A DNA stretch of 64,000 nucleotides from Taeniopygia guttata (GCF_048771995.1 NC_133025.1:372001-436000); one strand, 5' to 3'; positions 50,221-62,675 are shown, counted from the stretch's first letter. Numbers and translations are program-made. Notes: generated from the sequence alone by a model not told the origin.

Positions 50221-51224
50221 GAGTTGGAGCTGCATCTTCAGGGAGCTGCGGGAGGAGCGGGGCACCCGCTCCCTTCCCGCCCGGAACGCGGAGATTTCAA
50301 TCCCAGATTCGATGGGAATGCTCTGCTTTATCCAACGCTGGGGAAGCTGGGCAAGAATGAGACTCTTTGGTTCCAGTGAGGGACAGAGCAGCTCCAGAGG
50401 GGGATGAGAGACCCCCGAATTCCCTCCTCCCAAAACAACTTCCCACATCCTGGAACACTCGACAGGGTGACAGAATTCCAGCTCTCCTCTCCAATTAACA
50501 GCGTTACTCCCGGCAGGGCCTAATTAAGGTCTGCTTCCAGGGAAGCAGCGGCCTGTATCCACTGCCAGAATTCCAGGGGAGGACTGACCATGGGCTGCTG
50601 ACATTCCCAGCTCCCAGGGTCCCGCTCCAGCCCCAGCCCCTTCCCAAGGGCACAGGGTGGGGGTGATGATGAATGCAGTCACAGCTCCAAGACCCAGGAT
50701 GGCAAATCCAGCCCCACATTCCAGGACTGCCCAGGGACTCAGGGTGGGGGGAACCTTCTCCATCGCCCTTGAGGGAGAAGGATTCCACCTGGAGCAGGGC
50801 AGGATCCTGGGAACCCATGGAGCTGCAGCTCCTGCTCCCAGGAAGCCAAAGCAGGGAAGGGGCGATGGCTCATCAGCGGTGTCACGCCACGCTTCACCCT
50901 CGGCTGAACCCGCCTGGGATGTGCCGGGTGGGAAATCCATCCTGGAGATCCAGCCCAGAGGCCGTGACAAGGAACAGACAAGGAACAGACAGGGAACATG
51001 GAACACGCATCCCGCTGATCTGGGGTGCTCCGAGCAGGGGGAATGGCCCAATCCCCCTGGGATGAGCCAGAGCTCCCAGCTCCCCATGCAAAGATTTTGG
51101 GGTTTTTCACCACAATTCCGGGTGCCAACACTCAAGGGGGGTCCCCAGTGGAGCCGAGGGGACCCAGAGCCCAGTGCCACTGTGGGATGGCAGGTGGGGA
51201 GAGCTCCCCCATCCCTGCCAGCGC

Positions 51225-51285
51225 AATTAGGGAAGCTCATTATTTGTGAAGTAATTAGCAGAGCTAATCAACTCCGAGCGCCAGG
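51225..51285. promoter_or_regulatory. AT-rich island with repeated AATTAG cores
   Basis: GCGCAATTAGGGAAGCTCATT, GTGAAGTAATTAGCAGAGC and TAATCAACTCC. Three TAAT/AATTA cores in about 60 bp. Confidence 0.4.
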
Positions 51286-51784
51286 GCGGAATGAGCGGGA
51301 GGAGAGCGGGAGCTGCCAGCTGGAAACGCCAGTGCTGGGAGGGGACCTCGGGACTCTGCAGCCCCCAGGGCGGGACCCTGGGCCGGGGGCGCTGCTCCCA
51401 CCGGAGCAGGAGTCCCCAGGGAGCTCAGGGAAGGGGTGATGGCTCATCAGCGCTGTCACGGCACGCTTCACCCTCGGCTGAACCCGCCTGGGGTGGGAAA
51501 TCCATCCCGGAGATCCATCCCGGGGCCGGCAGGAGCGGCCGGAGCGCTCGGGAGCGACCGTCCCACAGCGCAGACGGGGGAAGTGCCGCTCCCGCAGCTC
51601 CTGCCCGGCACCCCGGGAGCCTGGCCGGGCTGGGAACGGCACCGGGAGCAGCAACAGCCCCGAGGATCGCGGGGATTTGGGGCACACGGGGACAGGGACG
51701 GGCAGCTCCCGGTGACATCGCGGTGACATTGGCGGGCAGCCCCAGGCAGGTGCTTGCTCAAGGAGCAAGGGCTCAAGCCTTGGC

Positions 51785-51850
51785 TTCCCCAGCCCCTCCT
51801 GCCCCTCCAGCCCCTCCAGCCCCTCCAGCCCCTCCAGCCCCTCCTGCTCC
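51785..51850. repeat. (CCCCTCCAG)n array
   Basis: Seven nine-base units of CCCCTCCTG / CCCCTCCAG. Small and pyrimidine-rich. Confidence 0.9.
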
Positions 51851-52299
51851 ACTGCGCCCCACTTCCAAACACAACCAGAGCTGCACAAAGTCCTCCCCCA
51901 GCAGCTCCATGACATCAACATTCCAGCTGGGAGACCCCAAAGGGGGGTACAGCACCCCAAAGGGGGATACAGCACCCCAAATGGGGGGGACAGGACCCCA
52001 AGTGTGGGGTACAGGACCCTGTGGTCAGGACAAAGTTGGAGTCAGAACACTGACTCCGAGAGCCCGGAGCGGGACAGCCCCGGCCCTGCTCCCTGCTCGC
52101 TCCAGGACACGCTGTGCATGACCATCCTCATCATCCTGGGCAGGGATGAAGGCCCAGGGAGCCTCGGCTCCGCCGGGAGCTGGAGCAGGAACGCCGCAGG
52201 ACAAATGGGAACGGCGGGGAACGATGGAAGCGACGGCACGGAAATAACCGGGGCTGCTTCAGCACAACGCTGAACTATAAATAATAAAGTTATAAATTA

Positions 52300-52398
52300 T
52301 AGAATCTGGGAATCAGGGAGTGAGCTGGGTGGGAAGGGACCTCACAGCCCCTTCAGTGCCACCCCTGATGTGGGCAGGGACACCTCCCACTGTCCCAG
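52300..52398 (-). mobile_element. CR1 LINE 3' fragment (minus orientation)
   Basis: AGAATCTGGGAATCAGG, GGTGGGAAGGGACCTCACAG and GGGCAGGGACACCTCCCACT: the CR1 3' end read from its tail. Head-to-head with the next fragment. Confidence 0.7.
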
Positions 52399-52755
52399 CC
52401 TGGAGAGGAGAAGGATCCAGGGAGAGCTCAGAGCCCCTGGCGGGGCCTGGAGGGGCTCCAGGAGAGCTGCAGAGGGACTGGGGACAAGGGACAGAGGGAC
52501 AGGACACAGGGAATGGCTCCCACTGCCAGAGGGCAGCGATGGATGGGAGATTGGGAATGAGGAATTCCTGGCTGGGCTGGGATTGCCAGAGCAGCTGGGG
52601 CTGCCCCTGGATCCCTGGCAGTGCCCAAGGCCAGGCTGGACACTGGGGCTGGAGCAGCCTGGGGCAGTGGGAGGTGTCCCTGCCATGGCAGGGTGGCACT
52701 GGAGGGGCTTTGGGGTCCCTGACCACCCAAACCATTCAGTGATTTTATTATTCCA
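52399..52755 (+). mobile_element. CR1 LINE fragment (plus orientation)
   Basis: GGAGAGGAGAAGGATCCAGG, GGGAATGGCTCCCACTGCCA, CCAAGGCCAGGCTGGACACT and GGTGTCCCTGCCATGGCAGG, ending ACCATTCAGTGATTTTATT. About 350 bp; the most complete CR1 copy in the window. Confidence 0.75.
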
Positions 52756-53389
52756 GCATTTCTGGCTGAGAAAGAACGGGGGAATCCCTTAATTTGGGCT
52801 GGGGCGCTGACAGAAGCTTCCCGAGGGGCTTTAACCCTCCTGGCACCTCTGTGCCAGCCCCAAACCCCTCTGTGGGGCAGCAGGGTGGGCAGGGCCCTCT
52901 CCAGGGAATTAATGGGGGGATCATCCAGGCACGGCGCTGCTGCTCCCGGGGGATTCATCACCCGCAGCGCTTGGCTCGCTGCCCCCGCTCCGGGGCTGAT
53001 GAGGAAATGGAGGCATCCCAAAATATCCGCTCCTTCCACTGATCATTTGTGGTTTTCCCTTCATCATTTCCCCGCTGCAGCGCTGGAACTCGGCATTCAG
53101 CGAGTCCGACCTCCCCAGCCCCGGGAGCTGCGGAAGAGGCTGAGATCCCTGGGAGGCTCCCAGGGAGGCTGAGATCCCTGGAAAAGCTGTGCCAGCAGCA
53201 CCCAGCTCCAGGCACCCAGACTCTCCCGGATAAACTGGAATTCCCAACCACTGGAATTCATCCATCCTCAGCCGGCGCCTCCCTCAGGAACCAACTGCCC
53301 GGGAAAAGGTGGAAATCGCAGAGCTTGGATTTATGCTGAATACCCTTTGGCTGCTGGAATGCAGATCCTCACCAGCAGGCAGCTGGAAC

Positions 53390-53690
53390 TGGGGCACGGC
53401 AACGCAGGCATCCCAAACTGGGCCCTTGGAACTGGGGGAGGCACCCTGGAAACCCCAAACTGGGCACCTGGAACTGGGCACTGCATCCCAGACTGGGTAC
53501 CTGGAACTGGGGGATGCATTCCAGACTGGGTACTGGAATTGGGGGATGCATTCCAGGCATCCCAAACTGGGTACCTGAATTGGGGGGTGCATTTCAAGCA
53601 TCCCAAACTGGGTACTGGAATTGGGGGATGCATTCCAGGCATCCCAGACTGGGTACCTGAACTGGGGGATGCATCCCAACCCCTGCCATG
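53390..53690. repeat. Minisatellite, about 40-bp unit
   Basis: Seven or so copies combining CATCCCAAACTGGGTACCTG, GAACTGGGGGATGCATTCCA and GG, with shortened variants. Confidence 0.92.
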
Positions 53691-54539
53691 GTGGGAGATG
53701 CTGGTTTCAGGTTACCCTCAGCCCGGAATCCGGCTGGAGCAGCCTCGGGATGTGGCATTGCAGGCAGTGGGGTTGTGGCTCTGAGGGCCACGTGGATTTG
53801 GGAATCCAGCAGCGTTTTGGCCGCTCCGCTCCCGCAGAGAGGGCAAACGGGGTCAGCGTTCCCGGAACAGGGATGATCCCAGCCCAGGGCCCGGCTGCGG
53901 GACACTGTGACAGCGGGAGATGCCTCTGCTTCCTAAAACCGTCACCAAGGGGACGGAACGGGGACAGGGACAGGACAGGGGCGGCAGCTGCGGCCAGGCA
54001 CGGCCATTTCAGGGCTCGGGAAGAGCCGCCGCGCCGTCCCGCTGCTCTCCCGGATTGCACCGCAGCCCCTGAGGGATGCGGAGCGGGGCTGTCCCCTCGA
54101 GCCCTCCCTGCCCTGGATTTGGGTGGGTGGGAGGGGAGGGGACCCCCTCCCGGCCCCGTTTGTCCCCGCTGCCGGCGGGTTCCGTTCTCAGGTTCCGTTC
54201 TGGTGGATCCTCCGGCACAGCCCCGAGGCCCCGGGCAGGTCAGGGCAGAACGGGGATGCTGCAGTGTGGGAGCAGCTCCGAGCCCGCTCAGAGCCCCGCT
54301 CTGAGCCCACCCGCGCGTGACCGAGGGAAGCAGGAAAAGCAGCTGCAGGAAAGTAGGACAGCGAGGGAAGAGCCCGGGAGGATGGAGCTGCCGCCCCTCG
54401 GCGGGGCCTGGGGTAGGGGACATCCGCGCTGTCACTGTCAGTGCCGCTGTCACCGTCACTGTCACCCCTGCTCTGCTCACAGGACACTCTGAGGGCCCCT
54501 CGCCGACCCCAGGGGCTGCGCTGTGCCGGCGGGTCCGGG

Positions 54540-54665
54540 AAAAGGCAGGATGGATCCGTCAGCCACGGCACAGGCAGGATGGATCCGTCAGCCACGGCAC
54601 AGGCAGGATGGATCCATTACCCATGGCACAGGCAGGATGGATCCACTATCCCTGGCACAGACAGG
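54540..54665. repeat. Short array, GGCACAGGCAGGATGGATCC
   Basis: Four to five copies of a roughly 31-bp unit, GGCACAGGCAGGATGGATCC plus GTCAGCCACG or ATTACCCAT. Confidence 0.92.
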
Positions 54666-56407
54666 ATCCATGGTCCAGCCCCAGTCCCTGGCACAGCCCA
54701 GGTCACCTCCAGCACACCCACGGTGACCGCGGGGCCGTGCCAGGCCACACCAGCCCTGTGCCAGGAGGGGCCCAGCCCTTCCTCACCACCAAGCCCTGCA
54801 GATCCAGGGCAGATCCTCCACGGAAAGCCCTTCCCAAGGGTCCTCACGGCTTTGCTATTTGCACTGGGAATTTTGGGAGGTTCTGAGGTGCTCCCAGTGT
54901 CCCCAGGGATGGCCAGTGCCACCGGAGTCCAGGAACTGGAGCTGGGGGAAGGGACTGGGGGGCTGCAGGTGCCAGTGAGGGATGTTCCCAATCCATCCCC
55001 CGGCCATCCCATCCATCCCTCACGTCTCCGAACGTCTGGCACTAAATGCAGCCGGCGCTAATGGAGGGGGAATATTCATGATTCCCAATTCTGGGAGCGG
55101 CGCCGGCAGAGGTGCAGCAATGGGGGTGTTCCCACTGCTCCCACTGCTCCCACAGCTCCAACCCCCGGGCGCTGCCGGGGCTGGGGAGGCTCCCAGCTCC
55201 ACTCCTGACCACAGAGGGAGGGGTGCCCTGGGATAAACACGGAGCCCTGGCCCGGCCGGGACCCCTGTGACCACCCCGAGCCGGGAATTGGGGGGTGGGA
55301 TGTGAGCCTGGGCCAGGTCCTGGGGCCGGAGCTTCCCTGTGCCGCCAGGTGCGGATGGAGCTGCTCCCGTCCCTCCCTGCCCCGCTGGCGATGGCACCGT
55401 GCGGCCCAGCTCCGCTCCCGGTGTCCCCTCGTGACCGGGCAGGCTCCGGGGCGATGCCGGAGCCGTGCCTGCTTCCCACCCGGAGCAGCCGCCCCCGAGC
55501 TGGGAGATGGGAAGGGAGCCAGGGCAGAGGCTCATCCCACACTAAAATCAGGGATCGATTCCCGCGGCACAAGGGCCGGAGCATTAATTGCAGAGCTCAG
55601 CTGTGTGCCAGGACCGAGGCGCTGCTCCAGTTCAGTGCAATTTTCCATGCGCTGAGGAATTCCAGCAGCTCCCGAGGAGCTCAGAAGGTCAAAGCTCCGC
55701 TCTCCCGGCAGCGTTTTCACGCTCATCCAGCCGAGCGACAATCGGCCGGGGCTGGGCACGGACCAAACCTCTGGAGCGGCTCCCGGAGCGCGCGAGGCTG
55801 GAGCAGCATCCCCGGGAATGCGAGCTGGCAGGTGCCTGGATCTCCCTCCAAGCATCGGTGTCACACCAGCAGGCAGGAATTACACCAGAGGAATTGCAGC
55901 ACTTAGCGGGAAGCGGCTGGGGAAGGATCTCGCACAGCCCTCTCTCGGGGGACGACTCCTGCCAGGCGGCAGATCCCGGTCTCGGCGCGGCAGATGGGCT
56001 GAGCGGGGCCTGCTCGGAGCAGCGCGGCCCCGGGGCCTCCCGGAGCTGCTGCCTCATGGAAAAGCTGCTCCGTAATTGCTGGCAAGCTCCTGCCCAGCTT
56101 CCCGGCCGGCTGCTCCAGCACCAGCCCGGCGCTCCGGGCTGCAGGCTGCTCCCGTTTCGCTGCCGAGCTGCTGCTCTCTGAGCCATCAGCAATTTCCTGG
56201 GATGCCAGCGGCTGTAATCCATACAGGAACCCAACCGTGCCAGCTCGCAAATGAGTCCAGCCCGGAGCAGGCCTTGTACCTGGCGCTGCCAGCTCCCCTG
56301 GGAGCGTTTGGGCATCTGCTCGTGCCAGGCAGGCACAGCAGAGCCCTTCCCTGGATCCCTACCAGCTGGAATTTAACGCCCTGCGCTGCCGGGGTGCACT
56401 CCAGAGG

Positions 56408-57095
56408 CACGGGTTAAACACCAAAGGGCCGCTTTTCCAGGACGAAATTACTCTGGGAGCAGTCCAGAGGCACGGGTTAAACACCAAAGGGCTGCTTTTC
56501 CAGGCAGGAATGACTCTGGGAGCGGCAGGAGGCTCGGGTTAAACACCAAAGGGCCGCTTTTCCAGGCAGGAATGACTCTGGGAGCAGTCCAGAGGCACGG
56601 GTTAAACACCAAAGGGCTGATTTTCCAGGCAGGAATGACTCTGGGAGCAGTCCAGAGGCACGGGTTAAACACCAAAGGGCTGATTTTCCAGGCAGGAATG
56701 ACTCTGGGAGCAGTCCAGAGGCACGGGTTAAACACCAAAGGGCCGCTTTTCCAGGCAGGGATGACTCTGGGAGCAGTCCAGAGGCACGGGTTAAACACCA
56801 AAGGGCTGCTTTTCCAGGCAGGGATGACTCTGGGAGCAGTCCAGAGGCACGGGTTAAACACCAAAGGGCTGCTTTTCCAGGCAGGAATGACTGGGAGCAG
56901 TCCAGAGGCACGGGTTAAACACCAAAGGGCCGCTTTTCCAGGCAGGAATGACTGGGAGCAGTCCAGAGGCACGGGTTAAACACCAAAGGGCCGCTTTTCC
57001 AGGCAGGAATGACTCTGGGAGCAGTCCAGAGGCACGGGTTAAACACCGGAGGGCTGCTTTTCCAGGCAGGGATGACTTTGGGAGCGGCAGGAGGC
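56408..57095. repeat. 63-bp minisatellite, about 11 copies
   Basis: The unit combines GACTCTGGGAGCAGTCCAGA, GGCACGGGTTAAACACCAAA and GGGCTGCTTTTCCAGGCAGG plus AAT. Some copies have GAC rather than GACTCT (60 bp). The length is a multiple of three, so it yields long repetitive frames, which I regard as non-coding. Confidence 0.97.
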
Positions 57096-57229
57096 TCGGC
57101 AGCCGCAGATGCAAGCGAATCAGTTTTCCCAATCAGTTTTCCCGGCGCAGCACTTGCTGCCCGGAGGGCACACTCCAGGTTCCCAGAACATGCTGACTGC
57201 ACTCGTCTTCTCCCTGGAAGCGACTGCAG

Positions 57230-57490
57230 CTCCCATTAAATATTGATCCGGGAACTCCGGTGCCCCCGCACCTCCTCTCCTCGGCTCTGCCAATATTTAG
57301 AATCCATTAAAGTCGCGTGCGGAGCACTCGGAGCCGCCGCGGAAATCAGTTCGGTTACACAACCCGTGGCTGAGCCGCCGCGATCCCTGTAGCTGTAATT
57401 TAGCGGGAGCGGGCCCGGATGAGTTCATGGCTTTGTTCCTCGTTAATCTTTCATGCTCGCTGAGTGCGGAGCAATTTGTGTAGTACAAAC
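57230..57490. promoter_or_regulatory. Unique island with several TAAT / AATATT cores
   Basis: About 260 bp of non-repetitive DNA with CCATTAAATATTGATCC, CCAATATTTAGAATCCATTA, GCTGTAATTTAGCGGG, CTCGTTAATCTTTCATGC and GCAATTTGTGTAG. The largest candidate conserved non-coding element in the big intron. Confidence 0.45.
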
Positions 57491-57664
57491 CGCGACCTGC
57501 TCCGCGCGCATCCCGCCCGGCGCTCCCGGCGGCCGCGGCCTCGAAGCCAACCCTGCATCCCCGGGAACATCCCTGGGCTCCCCGCATTGTCCTCGTGGCA
57601 CCCACGGGGACAAGGACAGCAAGGCGGGACACGGCGGGGCTCAGCCCAGCTGGGGATCCCCGGC

Positions 57665-57840
57665 TCCCCCAGAAGGATCACGGAATGCTGTGGGTGGGAA
57701 GGGGTCTCAGGGACCCTCCAGTGCCACCCTGCCATGGCAGGGACACCTCCCACTGTCCCAGGTGCTCCAGCCCCGGTGTCCAGCCTGGCCTTGGGCATTC
57801 CAGGGATCCAGGGGCTGCCACAGCACCGCAGCCGCAGGGA
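57665..57840 (-). mobile_element. CR1 LINE 3' fragment (minus orientation)
   Basis: GATCACGGAATGCTGTGGGT, GGGACCCTCCAGTGCCACCC, CTGCCATGGCAGGGACACCT and CCAGCCTGGCCTTGGGCATT. A clear CR1 3' end of about 170 bp. Confidence 0.8.
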
Positions 57841-59834
57841 TTTGTGCTGGTGGCTCCATCCCTGCATAGAGTTTGGCAAAGCCCACCCAGCCATTCCCGC
57901 CTGGAACACGCTCCCAGTGCCGGCCCCTCCTGCCAGCCCTCGCCTGGCAGGGCTGTGGCATCGCCCGCGCTCCCGAGGTGCCAGCGCAGCCTCTGCAGGG
58001 CCCGAGGAGCGCTCCCGGCTCCCGGCAAGGCGCTGCCAAGCCGAGCAGCCGCCCTCTTCCCAAAATCCAGCTGGCTGCTCCCTGGAAAAGCTCCCGGCGG
58101 ACACCTGCAGACCATCTGTCGAGCGGCACCCACCGAGTGGGACCGCTCTCCACGGGTATCCAGGGTGGCTCCGAGCCGGGAGCAGCAGCTCTTTTCCAGG
58201 GATGGAGCAGCTGGGATTGCTAAAAACGGGTAGGATGGGATCTTTCCAGCTCCGTTCCCAGTTCTCCTGCAGGGCTATAAATCCAACTGGAACAGCCTCA
58301 AAAGCCGAGCTCCAGGGGCCGGGCCAGGCTGCCCTTGGGCCAAGGTCACTCCCTGCCCTTACTGCCTCCGGCAGGGCTGGCAGAGCTCCCGGCAGGTCGC
58401 TGGTGCAGAGCTCTTCCAATCCCACAGAAATATCCCAGGAAGCAGCCAGGCACCGGGAGAGGAGCAGAGAAGCACCAGCTTTGATGGGTATGGGGTAAAA
58501 CACGCCCTGAAATCTGCTGGAATGTGTCAGGATGAGCAGCCACATCCACCACCCCTCCCCAAGGGAACACGGAGCAGCCACGACATTCCTGGCACACAAA
58601 AATCCCGAATCCCGGACTCAAACCCTGGGACCTCCAAGAGCAACTGGAACCCTGAAGCACCACAGCCCTGGAGTCACTGGGATCTGCAGGACGAAACCAC
58701 GGGAATCCCACCTGGCACCACCCCGGGGCACCCAGGAACGTCCCACATTCCAGCCGGGATGCCAATCCCTGGCTGAGAGGTCCTGCAGGAGTGGGGCCTG
58801 GATCATCCAGCAGCTCCCTGCCTTTGGAACCACAGCAGAAAGCCAAGGAACCTGCATGCAGCTCCTCTGAGAACTGGAGCCCAAATCCGTTCTCCCTCTT
58901 TCTGAAGCCATTTCAGCTTTCCTGTGCCTCCAGCTTTTCCCTGCCGGGGTGGTGGCAGCTCTGGGAGGCTCCGGTCGCTCCAGAGGCCAGAGCAGGCAGA
59001 GCACCAGGATCCCTCACCCCAAATCCAGAGGGGCCCGGGATCCCTGCCCAGCACTGCTGTGGGGCAGAGGGACAGGAATGAGCTGCCAGCCAGGGGAAAT
59101 ATGGAAAACCAGAGAGCCTCAGCTTTGCATCCCTGGAAAAGAAGTCTGGAAGTGTCCCAGGGCCGTCCCGACAATCCCTGGAGAAATCCCACACCTGCAG
59201 TGCCAGCCTGATCCCGGCTGTGCAGGTGGGATGAGGGAGTCCTGGAGCAGCTGGGAAAGGAGCTGGGAAATCTCTGCTCCCGATCCCACTTCCAGGGCTC
59301 CCAAAAGCTCCCAAAGCCCGGAGCCCCGGCAGCCTCCACGTCCCTGCCCCGGCCGGGAGCACTGCCCCAGTTCCAGCTTCCAGCTCCCAGCCCACCCCCA
59401 GCAGGCTGCTCGTTCCCTGCTCCTCCCGTTGAATCAGGATCCATGTGTTCGACTCCCCCTCCTCCAGAGAATTCCCAATTAAGAGATCAATTTAGATAAA
59501 TTGGGGATTGGAGCAGATTTGTGCTGCAACTGCCGCAATCCAGAAAATTCCACCGGAGCGGCTGATGGGGCCTGGAATGTGACTGTCCAAGGGCACGAGT
59601 TGGTGACTGGGAAAGGGAATGGAAACATCCCAAACTCGGGGAACAGCGGTGGCACCGACACCCAGGTGTCACCAAGCCATGAGGCAGAGTCACCACGGCT
59701 GGACCCAGCAGCTCTGAGCCCTCCTCGCTCTTCCTGGGAATTGGCTCTTCCTCCACCCCACAGAACTGCCAGGCACGGCTCAGCTCCGCCTCTGGATGGA
59801 CCCGAGGCCAGCAAACTGCTCCAGGGAGCAGGAT

Positions 59835-60115
59835 GGAGCCATCTCCATCTCCATCTCCATCTCCATCTCCATCTCCATCTCCATCTCCATCTCCATCTCC
59901 TGCTCCATCTCCATCTCCATCTCCATCTCCATCTCCACCTCCATCTCCATCTCCTGCTCCATCTCCATCTCCATCTCCATCTCCTGCTCCATCTCCATCT
60001 CCATCTCCATCTCCATCTCCATCTCCTGCTCCATCTCCATCTCCTGCTCCATCTCCATCTCCATCTCCTGCTCCATCTCCATCTCCATCTCCATCATCTC
60101 CATCTCCATCGGCAG
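59835..60115. repeat. (CATCTC)n hexamer array with CTGCTC interruptions
   Basis: About 46 hexamers, CATCTC, with CTGCTC at intervals that give a higher-order pattern. Codes repetitive Ser-Pro, His-Leu or Met-Glu-Met frames by chance. Confidence 0.97.
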
Positions 60116-60299
60116 GATGGATCCCAAACCCCAGCATCCTCAGCTCGGGGGCTGGGTGCTGGGTGCCGGCAGCACCTTGGGAACAGCTTCCCTGCATCCA
60201 CAGGCACCTGGAGCATCCCAAAGACTGGAGCATCCCATATTCGCAGCCCCAGATGGGGGCTGCATCCCAGGGAGAGGTTCCAGCTTTCCCAGGGAGATT

Positions 60300-60625
60300 C
60301 TGCCATCCCAGTAAGAGTTTCCAGCCATCCCAGTAAGAGTTTCCAGCCCTTCCAGTGAGTTTCCAGCCATCCCAGTGAGTTTCCAGTCCTTCAAGTGAGG
60401 TTTTCCAGCCCTTCCAGTGAGTTTTGAGCCATCCCAGTAAGAGTTTCCAGCCATCCCAGTGAGTTTCCAGCCCTTCTAATGAGGTTTTCCAGCCCTTCCA
60501 GTGAGTTTTGAGCCATCCCAGTAAGAGTTTCCAGCCATTCCAGTAAGAGTCTAGCCTTTCCAGTAAGAGTTTCCAGCCATTCCAGTGAGTTTCCAGCCAT
60601 CCCAGTGAGTTTCCAACTATCCTGA
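60300..60625. repeat. Minisatellite, TTTCCAGCCATCCCAGTGAG units
   Basis: About 15 copies of 19-22 bp: GTTTCCAGCCATCCCAGTAAGA and GTTTTCCAGCCCTTCCAGTG variants. Confidence 0.94.
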
Positions 60626-61054
60626 TGAAGATTTCAACCACCCAGGTGAGGTTTTCCAGCTGTTCCCACACCCCCTGGGATCCGTCTCCATCCCGATCCG
60701 CGTCGCTCCCGGACAGAGCCGAGCGCTGGGCACGTTCCGGCCGTCGCTCCCGGGATTCATCCAGCACTGGGAGATGAAAGGCTGGAGATGAAAGGCTGCA
60801 GGATCCCATCACACTCCGTTTTCCGTCTGTCACTTCCCATCTCCTCCATCCCGAGCCGTGGGAGCAGCAATTAGCGCCCGGCAGGTCGGGATGGGATTCC
60901 CGACGGAGCTGTGATATCCCGGTGCTCCTGCTCCGGCAGGGATGAGGGGGTGGGAAGAGCCCACAGAGGGGCACTGAGGGGAAAAGCCTTCTCCTGGAAT
61001 CAGCCCTAAGTGTATTTTACGCATTTTATATTTTATATTAGACAAAGGCATGCA

Positions 61055-61350
61055 TGTTCCTAGAATTTCTATGGATCCCGGGATCCCTGAGGCTGGGAAA
61101 GCCCTCCAAGGTCACTGAGTCCAAGCTGTGCCTGTTTCCCTCCTTGTCCCCAGCCCAGAGCCCTGAGTGCCACATCCAGGAATTCCTTGGACACCTCCAG
61201 CCATGGGGACTCCAAATTTCCCCTGCCAAGGCCTGACCCCCTTTCCATGGGGAAATTCCTGCTGCTGTCCCCCCTGAGGCTGCCCTGGCCCAGCCCGAGG
61301 CCGTTCCCTCTCCTCCTGTCCCTGTTCCCGTCCCTAGGCCTGACCCCTCC
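61055..61350 (-). mobile_element. CR1-like LINE fragment (minus orientation)
   Basis: GGATCCCTGAGGCTGGGAAA, CCTCCAAGGTCACTGAGTCC, CCAGGAATTCCTTGGACACC and GGCCGTTCCCTCTCCTCCTG resemble a diverged CR1 3' region. Confidence 0.6.
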
Positions 61351-61614
61351 ACTGGTGGATTTTCAATAAACGCTCAGAAGTTATAAATATTCCCATGGAT
61401 TTTCTGTAAATCCTGACACATCCCACAGACGTGCCCACGGAGAGATGTCCATGCTGACATTCGATCCATAAACAGATGTGTGCACACTCCCTGAGCCCTG
61501 GATCCACCTCTGGAATAGCAGCCGGGATGGGGGTCCCCACCCTGAGCCCCAGCGAGGGTGGGTTTGGTCCCTTGCGGAATTCTTGGATGTTTTTTCCATA
61601 ATTTTAACTGCTGG

Positions 61615-61685
61615 TATGGAAGGGAGGAGCAAACCCATCATTAATTGCACTGCCAGGTAATTAATGATAGTGCCAGGGACAGAAA
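61615..61685. promoter_or_regulatory. AT-rich island with paired TTAATTG / TAATTAAT
   Basis: CATCATTAATTGCACTGCCA and GGTAATTAATGATAGTGCCA form two oppositely oriented ATTAAT cores about 25 bp apart, as an imperfect inverted pair. Confidence 0.4.
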
Positions 61686-62091
61686 CATGACAGAACTACG
61701 GAAGGATGAAACCCAGGGAGAAATAATTGGGATTTAACGGGAGCATCCCAGGCCAGAGGGACCTTGGGGAGACCCCAGTGGAGAGCAACTGGGACCAGTA
61801 CAGGAAACAAAACCTCCCAGTCTGGGTGCCCAAGGCAGGGCTGGCACAGACCCGGAGCCAGGACCAGCCCGAGGAGGAGGAGGAGGAGGAGGAGGAAGCA
61901 GAGGGAAGCAGTTCTTCCTCTGAGGACTGGGAATTCCACCCTTCCCAGGGGGCTCTGGCAGCAGAACCCGGCCCCCAACAAACCCTGGATGTGCCCTAAG
62001 GGCGCAGCTGATTCCAAATGCTGATCCCAATCCATGGGAACAGCCAGGGACAGACACAGAGCAGCCACAGGGCTGCGATCCCGGGACCTCG

Positions 62092-62675
62092 GGGTGCTGG
62101 GATGTGACCCTGGAGAGCTGGGATGTGGCACTGACACACTGGGATGTGACACTGGAGTGCTGGGATGTGACCCTGGGGCGCTGGGATGTGACACTGGCGC
62201 ACTGGGATGTGACCCTGGCGCACTGGGATGTGACCCTGGGGTGCTGGGATGTGACACTGGAGCACTGGGATGTGACATTGGAGCACTGGGATGTGACACT
62301 GAAGCGCTGGGATGTGACCCTGGAGTGCTGGGATGTGACACTGGAGCACTGGGATGTGGCACTGGCGCACTGGGATGTGGCACTGGCGCACTGGGATGTG
62401 GCACTGGCACACTGGGATGTGACACTGGCACACTGGGATGTGACCCTGGCACACAGGGATGTGACATTGGAGCACTGGGATGTGACACTGGCGCACTGGG
62501 ATGTGGCACTGGCGCACTGGGATGTGGCACTGGCGCACTAGGATGTGACACTGGAGCGCTGGGATGTGACCCAGGGGAGTTGTGATGTGGCACTGGCACA
62601 CTGGGATGTGACACTGGCGCACTGGGATGTGGCACTGGCGCACTGGGATGTGACCCTGGGACGCAGAGATGCACA
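62092..62675. repeat. 21-bp minisatellite, about 27 copies
   Basis: Unit CTGGGATGTGACACTGGCGC plus A, with GACCCTGGAGTG and GGCACTGG variants. The multiple-of-three length yields repetitive frames on both strands; non-coding. Confidence 0.97.

Noticed and set aside
56448-57202. Repetitive proteins from the 63-bp array (for example MTLGAVQRHGLNTKG units)
   Set aside because: Unit length is a multiple of three, so every frame without a stop repeats. Frames break where copies are 60 or 58 bp, and no coding bias is visible.
60165-60190. REST/NRSF-like site GGCAGCACCTTGGGAACAGC
   Set aside because: Half-sites are present but the spacing is two bases off the canonical RE1, so I do not call it.
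59780-60336. (Met-Glu)n, (Ser-Pro)n and (His-Leu)n frames
   Set aside because: Hexamer repeat CATCTC translated in different frames; no protein signal.
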